Below are positions 56,479 through 64,000 of a DNA stretch of 64,000 bases, one piece after another. Numbering within the stretch: the first letter of the stretch is position 1; each line of letters opens with the position of its first letter. This DNA is from Drosophila persimilis (taxonomy: Eukaryota; Arthropoda; Insecta; Diptera; Drosophilidae). The position numbers were made by a program, and so were the translations under genes. The notes below the pieces were generated by a model. The model saw only the letters and a list, made by a program, of their open reading frames with translations. It had not been told where the DNA came from and ran no database searches. The stretch is from contig NW_020825536.1 of the NCBI RefSeq assembly GCF_003286085.1, positions 1-64,000 on the forward strand. The letters run 5' to 3'.

Positions 56479-56978
56479 TGTAGTATGCTCATATTAAATT
56501 AAATATAATATACACATTCACGTAAAGTATTCATTATTTCGAATACCCACTGTAACGACAGTACTTAAAGAATACACACTGTAACACTTTGTTTCAGTGT
56601 TTACGTAACACTAAAGTCCCAGACATTCTGGGTGATCGTATTACGATTCACTCAAGAATGCCTCGAGCGACCCAAATGCAGCGTCAGCATGTTCCCATGA
56701 CTTGACGGCACTAATATATGCATACACACATATATCTTCCCTCGCGCCCTCGCTGCCAACAGCGCTGAGCATATTCACACATATACATACTAACATATAA
56801 GAGATAAGAACACATAGTTCTGCCGCTCCGCTGCCGGCGTCACTGGCAGCGCAGCTCCGCGGCTTTTGGCTTACAAAAGCCCAAAACACAATTGTAAAAT
56901 TCAGAATATAAAACACAATAAAACAGATCGGAGGGTTGACCCCCAAAGATCCAAGAAAAGGACTGTACATCGTTTACA
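56479..56978 (+). repeat. Family A 3' LTR of A3
   Basis: TGTAGTATGC to TTTACA, 500 bp, followed by GGTG (56979-56982) and family B gag. The AATAAA of the 5' LTR reads ACTAAA here. Confidence 0.92.
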
Positions 56979-58157
56979 GGTGATCATTCGATGTGTCGGT
57001 TCCTGTGCTGAAGCGCCGGCTTGGTGCAGCTTCCTTGCGGGTTCCGAGGTGTTCCAGTGAGGTTTTCGGAATTGGGCGCGATTCGCCCCGTTTTCGTTAT
57101 GCACTTGTTGTGCCGCTGGCCGTGTGTACCTAGGTGGTTGTCGAGGTGCGATGAGGGTCGCTGGTACGTTTCGTTCCTGGATGCTCTCGAACTCTGTGGC
57201 CAACATCGTTAATTGCGTCAGACTTCTCAGTTCGTGTCTTCGCACGTACAGCTGGTACGCCGGGAGGGTGTTGTCATAGATCCGGCTAAGTTCTTTGGCT
57301 TCGTCGTACCCGGCGTGGTGCATGAGCAATCGGAGCTCGATGACAAAGTCCTTGAACGGTTCGCCCGCCGCTTGTTTGCGGTCCCTGATCTGGTCTTCCA
57401 ATTGCTCGAAGTACCGGGGAGGCAGGAATTCCTGGCGGAATTCGGCCGATGAGGCGCTCTGGAGTCGGCTGGTGCGGAACCAACGGTTGGCTAGGAGCTC
57501 TCCTCGGTCGGTGAGGAGCTCTGCCATGGTTCGCGGCACGTAGTTCATGTCTACCCCGTACGAGAGGGCACGCTCTTCCAGTAGTTCGACGAACGACAGT
57601 GGGTCGTCCTGCCCGTCGAACTGGATTCCCCACTTTCGGATCTGTTCCGCCATCTCCGCGGCGTGACTGTAGTAATGGCCGTCTGTGGGGCCATTTCCTA
57701 CTGCTGTCGGCAAGATCCTTCTCATGGGCGAAGGCCTTGGCTCCGGGGGCGGGGGCTTCGGTAGATCTTCGGCGGTTATCGATGTCGTTGAGGTGCTGGC
57801 TTTGCCTTCCATGATTCCTGGAACTTGTAGGCTGAGTTTGGGGTCCGTCTTCCGCTTCTCTGTTGGTGCTGAGGTGTCGGGCTGGGGCGATCTGGCTCGT
57901 CCTGGCGATATGGCGTACTGCCGCTCGAGCTCCGCCCACCTGACCCAGGCATCGTGTTCGAGGAGCCCGGCGACTAGTTCGGCGAAACTCCTCCGCAAAT
58001 CTTCCACGTTCCCCTCGCGGCTGAATCCGAATTCCTCCGCGAAGGACTCCAGCTCCTCTCGGCGATGTTTCTGTATCCAGCCGGTACTCACCCCTGGGTT
58101 GGCGACGAATTCTCCAGGGTAATACCCGCTGGCCTGTTCCTCTGTGTGGGATTCCAT
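56979..58157 (-). pseudogene. Family B gag, unit B1
   Basis: ATG at 58157 (MESHTEEQASGYYPGEF). The protein includes GFSREGNVEDLRRSFAELV, a Pro-rich linker (PKPPPPEPRPSP), capsid-like QFDGQDDPLSFVELLEERAL, QEFLPPRYFEQLEDQIRDRK and an NGANRAQFRKPHW tail. The frame then runs into the family A LTR at 56978. Compared with unit B2, about 12 bp are missing before LPPRYFEQ. Gag is otherwise open; the zinc knuckles were lost in the deletion on the other side of A3. Confidence 0.85.
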
Positions 58158-58436
58158 CGCTCCGATCGTTACTTGAGTTGGCTGTTTCGCTGGGCTTGCG
58201 CTTTTCCTTCACTAGGGCACTGTGTCGAGCTTCGCGGCTGACGCTTCGAATTTCTTCTCGGGGTGACGGCACTGTTTGCGTTTCTCTGTCGCTGTGTCGC
58301 GCTTTCGTCTGCTCGTTGCGCAACTCTTGCCGTTGATATTGCGCGAGGTCGGGGTTTTCTTTGGGTTGTTCCCTTGTGTTCTTGCTCTAGCGGCCGTGGG
58401 GTTTTATTCCACAAACCCTCGCTGACGTTCCCTTGG
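58158..58436 (-). other. Family B leader, unit B1
   Basis: Untranslated leader between primer site and gag, identical in layout to 63222-63500. Open frames in it are short and unsupported. Confidence 0.8.
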
Positions 58437-58454
58437 GTCCCTGCTCGGGCGCCA
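58437..58454 (-). other. Primer-binding site, tRNA-Lys type (family B, unit B1)
   Basis: The minus strand reads TGGCGCCCGAGCAGGGAC, differing by one base from the complement of the tRNA-Lys(TTT) 3' end. It lies two bases inside the LTR. Confidence 0.88.
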
Positions 58455-58456
58455 CT

Positions 58457-59252
58457 TGTGATGGACCTATTTCAGGCTGAGGTAAGCTCAGTCACGTCCA
58501 GGGGTCAATCCACAACAAATTTGTAGAAATGGATGGAACTTCAAGGGAGACGTCGGGGGTGGCCTATCGTAGAGTAGATGGATCGGGGCTTAGGCGGGCG
58601 TTGCTAGCGTTGTGTATATGAAACGACCGTGTGGACTCGGGGCGGGGCGACGTCTGTGCCTCAGCTGATTGGGGTGAACTTACGCAATCGGGTGTTTTTA
58701 CTTTGCAAATTTGACACTTTATTGTATTTCTTAGCGGTTTAAATGACTTATTTTTAATTGGGCGCCGATGTTTTGTCGTGAGTTCCGGGTACCGCGTCTG
58801 TACTCCGGACCTGGTCTCTGCGTAAGTTGCTTTCTGGTTTCAGTCGGCGTCTATTTATACGCCAATGGGTGCTGTGTCAGCGGGTTCAAAAGTGCACTTC
58901 CGCGTCGAGGTGCACTTTGCCGTTCTGGCGATCGTGGGTTGACCTGGTTCTGTCTCTTCGCGTTTTTGGCGAGCTGGCGGGTTTGCCGTTGGGTGCTTGT
59001 CGTGGGCTTCCGCGGTGTCATCGTTTTGTAGCCGATGAACCCGGAAGACTGCGCCTGGCCGGTTGCTTGGTCTGGAGTGGGGGAAGTCCGCGTGACCTGG
59101 TGTGTTTGGTCAGCGTTGGGGGTGTTCGTGTAGTAAATAATGCTGCCCAACGTTCAATTTACGTTGGGCGAGGTGCTGCTATTTAGTAGCAGGTTTTTTG
59201 TTTATTGGGCGTTGGGAGAGGCGTTGTAGCGAACCCTTTTGGGTTCGATACA
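58457..59252 (-). repeat. Family B LTR shared by units B1 and B2
   Basis: 796 bp. On its left are primer site, leader and gag of B1, and on its right are polypurine tract, RNase H and RT of B2. It is therefore the 5' LTR of B1 and the 3' LTR of B2 at once, as in a tandem dimer. Confidence 0.9.
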
Positions 59253-59520
59253 CCCTCCCCTTTCTTCCCCCACGAGAGTCACGAAGACCCGTGCGTGGGG
59301 CGTGCGGCGGTGGGTTGTTGGCTAGGATGGCTTCGCCTTCTTCTGGTGAGAGTGCACTGATTGATGGGAGCCAGAGTTGCGGCTATTTAAACCGTTCTGC
59401 AGGGTCCGTATTTGCGGAGCAAGCTTTTCTTCTCTCTTCCGTGGTGCACCGGGGGTGCGTTTTGGGGTCGCCGCCGACTTGCGATCATCTCGTCCCTTGC
59501 CTCGTTAGCGGGTCTGTTTA
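59253..59520 (-). pseudogene. Family B 3' remnant lacking integrase, unit B2
   Basis: Same 260-bp remnant as 21424-21690, with the polypurine tract next to the LTR. No integrase motif. Confidence 0.75.
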
Positions 59521-60727
59521 CTTCGTGGTCGAGGGGTTTGTTGTGCTCGCGTTGTTGTTGGCGTTACGCCGCCGGTCGGTGTTTCGATGATAGCGGTATA
59601 GCTGCCCATTTTCGTACGTGTAGACTGGGTACTTCTGGGGTTCGTCTTGGACTTGTTGGATCCTTTGTTTAAGCCAGGTGCATGGTGGGTCGTCTTCCTC
59701 AATGCGGGCGAGGGTCTCCAGTGGTTGTCTTGACAGTGCGTCTGCGACTACGTTCTGGTTGCCGGCCCGATAGTGCACGTCGTATTGGTATTGCTGTAGT
59801 TCGAGCGCCCATCTTGCTACTCTACCGTAAGGGCTCTCGAGGGTATTCAGCCACTTTAGTGCGAGATGATCGGTTATGACGTCGAATCGGTAGCCTTCGA
59901 GATAGCATCACAGTTTTCGGATCGCCCAGATGACGGCGAGGCATTCCTTGTCGGTGTCCGATGACCCGCTCTTTCCCTTCGATCTCTTGGGTGAGGACCG
60001 CGCCTACTCCAAGGTTGCTTGCGTCCGTCTGGAGGGAAAATTTGACGTTAAAGTCTGGGCAGGCGAGTACCGGTGCGGTGGTGAGCAGTGTTTTCAGCTC
60101 GTCGAAGGCGTCTTGTTGTTCTTGACCCCATGTCCATGCTTTTCGTTTCTTCAGCAGCAGTGACATTGGTTGGACCACGGTGGCAAAGTTTGGGACAAAT
60201 CTGCGGTACCAACCGGCCATGCCTGCGCATTGTCGTAGCTCCTTCAGGTTGGACGGCGGCCTCAGATCCTTTACGGCTGCGATTTTGTCGGGGTCCGTGT
60301 GGAAGAAGGCACACTTGTCCGTGTTGACCCGTAGGTTTGCCTTTCGCAGTCGTGCGAAAACTTCTTTTCCGTTGTTCAGGTGTTCCTGGAAGCTTTTCCC
60401 GACGATGACGATGTCGTCGAGATATGCGAACGCGAATGGTTCCATGTCTGCGCCGATAACGGCGTCGAGGGTCCGTTGAAACGTGGCTCCCGCGGAGTGT
60501 AAACCGAAAGGCATTACTTTCCATTGGTATAATCCTCGGCCGGGTATCGTGAATGCCGTGGCTTCCCGGCTGTTCCGGGCCATTGGTATCTGCCAGTACC
60601 CGTCGTTCAGGTCCAGGGTCGTGATGAAGTGGGCATTTCGGAGTCGCTCTAGTATGTAGTTGATCCTGGGTAGCGGGTACGCGTCCGGGATAGAACGCTC
60701 GTTTAGCTGCCGATAATCTACACACAT
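59521..60727 (-). pseudogene. Family B RT and RNase H, unit B2
   Basis: RT from CVDYRQLN (60710-60730) through AYLDDIVIVG (about 60385-60420), the connection domain (SNLKELRQCAGMAGWYRRF), RNase H TDASNLGVGAVLTQ (about 60005-60045), then a frameshift near 59970 shared with B1, and HYRAGNQNVVADALSRQ (59725-59775). RT is longer and better preserved than in B1. Confidence 0.86.
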
Positions 60728-61951
60728 GCGCCATCTCCCGTCCTTTTTGCGGACCAGGACGATTGGCGCGCTGTGGGGCTCCGGGATGGTTCGATTAGGT
60801 CCTCTGCTATCAGTTGGTCGACCTGTTCATCGATGATCCGCCGCATGGCTGGATTTTTCGGGTAGTACCGCTGTTTTATGGGTCGGTTGTCTCTCATGAC
60901 GATGGTGTGTTCTGTTAGATCCGTCGTCCCTCGGAGGCCTGCGAGTGTCGGCAGTTCTTCGTCTAGAAATTCCTGTATTCTCGGCGCGATGTCGGGAGGC
61001 TCCAGGTGCGGCGGGGTTCCGATTGATGCCTCGTGCGGCGGTGATCGCCCCTCCCGGTTCCTGCCTGAGAGGACGCGGGAGTAGCGGGTCGGTCGGTGTC
61101 GTGGGGGTCGTTTTCGTGTCGAGGGCGGTGTCGACGCGTTCGTGGGCCAGGGTGGCGGTCAGAGGTGGTACCTCGAGCGCCTGGCTGCTGCGTGGCGGCT
61201 GTCGTTGCTGGGGCCGGGTTGTCTTCTGGAGGGGCGTCCTGGGTTCCTTTCCCATTGTTGCTGGAACCGCGTCGGTGCCCTCGGGAGACCGGCTCGCGTT
61301 CTTCGTTGCTTTGCTTGGTTTTGGGTTTCTCGGAGTGTGTTCTCGGAGCGCTCGTGTCTCGTGTCGTGGCGGGGGATTCGATGGCGGCGGGGGTCTCAAG
61401 TTCTTGGGTCCGTGGGCGTGTACTTGGCTGGCGGTGATCGTCGGCGGGTTTGGGAGGGGGCGTTGGGAGCCTTGGAGATGGAGGCGTGTGGTGTATTGTA
61501 TTGTGGTTTCGATGGCGCACAGGAAGTCCATCCCCATGATGGCTTGCTCTAGCATGTTGGGCAGCACCAAGAGCGGCATCTGTACCTCTTGCTCGTCTAG
61601 TTTGACGCGCGCTAGCAAGATCTGAGTTATCTCGCGTGCCGAGCCGCCGGCTAGGCGTATCGGGACGCAAGCGTCGCGCAGGTCGTTGTCGTGGCCGAGT
61701 TGGCGGGCGAGGTCGGCGTTGATGAAACTTCGGGATGCCCCGGTGTCGACCGTGGCTTCCGTGCGCCGTTCTCCGATGGTCACCCTCGCCACAATCCGGC
61801 CGTCGTGTACTTGCAGCGGGTTTCTTAGTTGGTTGTCTGAGGAAGCGTCGTGCCCGGCTGTTCCCGTGTCAGCTGGGGACGCGAGTCGTTTCCCGACGGG
61901 TCCTGGCGGCAACAGCCCACGGTGCGTGTTCCGCGCTTGCCGCATTCCCAA
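60728..61951 (-). pseudogene. Family B protease, linker and RT start, unit B2
   Basis: Protease with active site VDTGASRSFINADL (about 61707-61750), a C-terminal MGMDFLCAIE, a low-complexity linker (about 61000-61480) and the RT start IKQRYYPKNPAMRRIIDEQV. One G is missing at about 60776 (GTGGGGCTCC versus GTGGGGGCTCC at 22933), shifting RT out of frame. Confidence 0.85.
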
Positions 61952-62045
61952 CAGAAGAGGATCGATGGGTTGGTGCAGTCGCGAGATACATGTCCCGCTT
62001 CTCCGCAGCGTCGACAGGCTGCGTGCGGGTTGGCGGTGGGGGTGG
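61952..62045 (-). pseudogene. Family B nucleocapsid zinc knuckles, unit B2
   Basis: In one minus-strand frame this reads CRRCGEAGHVSRDC followed by CWECGKRGTRTVGCC (about 61930-62025), two CCHC-type knuckles. The second has the variant spacing seen in Ulysses/Osvaldo-like gags. It is out of frame with the gag ORF ending at 62046. Confidence 0.7.
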
Positions 62046-63221
62046 TTAAATTCGATGTGTCGCTTCCTGTGCTTGGTGCGGCTTCCTTGCGGGTTCCGAG
62101 GTGTTCCAGTGAGGTTTTCGGAATTGGGCGCGATTCGCCCCGTTTTCGTTATGCACTTGTTGTGCCGCTGGCCGTGTGTACCTAGGTGGTTGTCGAGGTG
62201 GGATGAGGGTCGCTGGTACGTTTCGTTCCTGGATGCTCTCGAACTCTGTGGCCAACATCGTTAATTGCGTCAGACTTCTCAGTTCGTGTCTTCGCACGTA
62301 CAGCTGGTACGCCGGGAGGGTGTTGTCATAGATCCGGCTAAGTTCTTTGGCTTCGTCGTACCCGGCGTGGTGCATGAGCAATCGGAGCTCGATGACAAAG
62401 TCCTTGAACGGTTCGCCCGCCGCTTGTTTGCGGTCCCTGATCTGGTCTTCCAATTGCTCGAAGTACCGGGGAGGCAGGAAAAAGGCTAGGAATTCCTGGC
62501 GGAAATCGGCCCATGAGGCGCTCTGGAGTCGGCTGGTGCGGAACCAACGGTTGGCTAGGAGCTCTCCTCGGTCGGTGAGGAGCTCTGCCATGGCTCGCGG
62601 CACGTAGTTCATGTCTACCCCGTACGAGAGGGCACGCTCTTTCAGTAGTTCGACGAACGACAGTGGGTCGTCCTGCCCGTCGAACTGGATTCCCCACTTT
62701 CGGATCTGTTCCGCCATCTCCGCGGCGTGACTGTAGTAATGGCCGTCTGTAGGGCCATTTCCTACTGCTGTCGGCAAGATCCTTCTCATGGGCGAAGGCC
62801 TTGGCTCCGGGGGCGGGGGCTTCGGTAGATCTTCGGCGGTTATCGATGTCGGTGAGGTGCTGGCTTTGCCTTCCATGATTCCTGGAACTTGTAGGCTGAG
62901 TTTGGGGTCCGTCTTCCGCTTCTCTGTTGGTGCTGAGGTGTCGGGCTGGGGCGATCTGGCTCGTCCTGGCGATATGGCGTACTGCCGCTCGAGCTCCGCC
63001 AACCTGACCCAGGCATCGTGTTCGAGGGGCCCGGCGACTAGTTCGGCGAAACTCCTCCGCAAATCTTCCACGTTCCCCTCGCGGCTGAATCCGAATTCAT
63101 CCGCGAAGGACTCCAGCTCCTCTCGGCGATGTTTCTGTATCCAGCCGGTACTCACCCCTGGGTTGGCGACGAATTCTCCAGGGTAATACCCGCTGGCCTG
63201 TTCCTCTGTGTGGGATTCCAT
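62046..63221 (-). pseudogene. Family B gag, unit B2
   Basis: 391-codon frame from ATG 63221 with the same domains as B1, including the QEFLAFFLPPRYFEQ stretch that is shortened in B1. It ends at HQAQEATHRI just before the zinc-knuckle region, which follows in another frame, so a small indel separates them. Confidence 0.87.
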
Positions 63222-63500
63222 CGCTCCGATCGTTACTTGAGTTGGCTGTTTCGCTGGGCTTGCGCTTTTCCTTCACTAGGGCACTGTGTCGAGCTTCGCG
63301 GCTGACGCTTCGAATTTCTTCTCGGGGTGACGGCACTGTTTGCGTTTCTCTGTCGCTGTGTCGCGCTTTCGTCTGCTCGTTGCGCAACTCTTGCCGTTGA
63401 TATTGCGCGAGGTCGGGGTTTTCTTTGGGTTGTTCCCTTGTGTTCTTGCTCTAGCGGCCGTGGGGTTTTATTCCACAAACCCTCGCTGACGTTCCCTTGG
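63222..63500 (-). other. Family B leader, unit B2
   Basis: Untranslated leader, nearly identical to 58158-58436. Confidence 0.8.
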
Positions 63501-63518
63501 GTCCCTGCTCGGGCGCCA
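63501..63518 (-). other. Primer-binding site, tRNA-Lys type (family B, unit B2)
   Basis: Same 18 bases as at 58437-58454. Confidence 0.88.
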
Positions 63519-63520
63519 CT

Positions 63521-64000
63521 TGTGATGGACCTATTTCAGGCTGAGGTAAGCTCAGTCACGTCCAGGGGTCAATCCACAACAAATTTGTAGAAATGGATGG
63601 AACTTCAAGGGAGACGTCGGGGGTGGCCTATCGTAGAGTAGATGGATCGGGGCTTGGGCGGGGCGTTGCTAGCGTTGTGTATATGAAACGACCGTGTGGA
63701 CTCGGGGCGGGGCGACGTCGGTGCCTCAGCTGATTGGGGTGAACTTACGCAATCGGGTGTTTTTACTTTGCAAATTTGACACTTTATTGTATTTCTTAGC
63801 GGTTTAAATGACTTATTTGTCTTTTGTCGTGAGTTCCGGGTACCGCGTCTGTACTCCGGACGGGGTCTCTGCGTAAGTTGCTTTCTTGTTTCAGTCGGCG
63901 TCTATTTATACGCCAATGGGTGCTGTGTCAGCGGGTTCAAAAGTGCACTTCCGCGTCGAGGTGCACTTTGCCGTTCTGGCGATCGTGGGTTGACCTGGTT
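63521..64000 (-). repeat. Family B LTR, 5' LTR of unit B2, runs off the window
   Basis: First 480 bp (inner end) of the LTR, matching 58457 onward with a few small indels, including loss of TTTAATTGGGCGCCGATG-type sequence near 63820. The outer end is outside the window. Confidence 0.88.

Larger units (their letters stand above)
23843..56978 (+). mobile_element. Family A element A3 (mdg1/412-like), expanded to 33 kb by nested insertions
   Basis: One family A insertion runs LTR to LTR: 5' LTR, leader, micro-ORFs, gag, protease and RT (to 28875), RT/RNase H (40542-41651), integrase (42771-42891, 52845-53206, 54822-55177), 3' UTR (56276-56478) and 3' LTR. Flanking GGTG duplications and continuous family B sequence on both sides prove it is a single insertion. 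Interrupting it are families C, D, E, F, G, three DINE-1 copies and a tandem duplication. Confidence 0.88.

Noticed and set aside
60945..61625. 226-codon plus-strand frame in family B (also 23106-23786)
   Set aside because: It is antisense to the low-complexity protease-RT linker, open because the linker is GC-rich and low in stops. No recognisable protein.

Overview
The window is a stretch of insect, almost certainly Drosophila, repeat-rich (heterochromatin-like) DNA. The evidence is five copies of a DINE-1/INE-1-type Helitron-like repeat, retroelements of the mdg1/412, Osvaldo/Ulysses, mag-like and BEL/Pao lineages, jockey-clade non-LTR pieces, and a GC-rich copy of part of the Rho-kinase gene (rok). 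An obscura-group species or a Y/neo-Y-like region would fit, but that is inference. No ordinary intron-bearing host gene is visible. Almost all coding capacity belongs to transposable elements in various states of decay.

Family labels used below. A: mdg1/412-like, LTR about 490-500 bp, tRNA-Arg primer. B: Osvaldo/Ulysses-like, LTR about 797 bp, tRNA-Lys primer, always on the minus strand except one inverted piece. C: Ty3/gypsy with a SAP-like N-terminal ORF, LTR 252 bp, tRNA-Pro-type primer. D: Ty3/gypsy, LTR 289 bp, partial tRNA-Pro-type primer site. E: mag-like Ty3/gypsy, LTR 110 bp. F: BEL/Pao, LTR about 316 bp. G: a solo LTR full of minisatellite. DINE-1: about 1.1 kb Helitron-like repeat.

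Layout. 1-4094: decayed minus-strand family A copy (RNase H, RT and protease; DINE-1; leader). 4180-4790: unassigned GC-rich island. 4790-10518: rearranged family A in the order RNase H-integrase-LTR-leader-gag-protease, so one LTR serves two half elements. 10519-12333: truncated but fully open Rho-kinase copy. 12523-13893: jockey-clade gag. 13901-14234: short inverted-repeat transposon with a 7-bp target duplication. 15090-17535: inverted and deleted family B copy. 17536-20626: jockey-clade ORF2 split by DINE-1. 20627-64000: a family B tandem (LTR-internal-LTR-internal-LTR) whose left unit was split by a family A element.

That family A element runs from 23843 to 56978, with 500-bp LTRs and GGTG target duplications at both ends. 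It was stretched to 33 kb by nested insertions: family C (TAAA duplications) containing family D (TATA duplications), a tandem duplication of about 3.1 kb, three DINE-1 copies, family E containing family F, and solo LTR G (ACAT duplications). The relative order of insertion can therefore be read directly: B, then A, then C/E/G/DINE-1, then D inside C and F inside E.

The BEL/Pao element (44975-51820) is the only one with an uninterrupted polyprotein (1715 aa) and nearly identical LTRs, so it is the best candidate for recent activity. The most biologically interesting object is the Rho-kinase fragment. It has all visible catalytic motifs, no stop codon over 588 codons, lacks the C-terminal regulatory half, and is joined directly to family A protease sequence.
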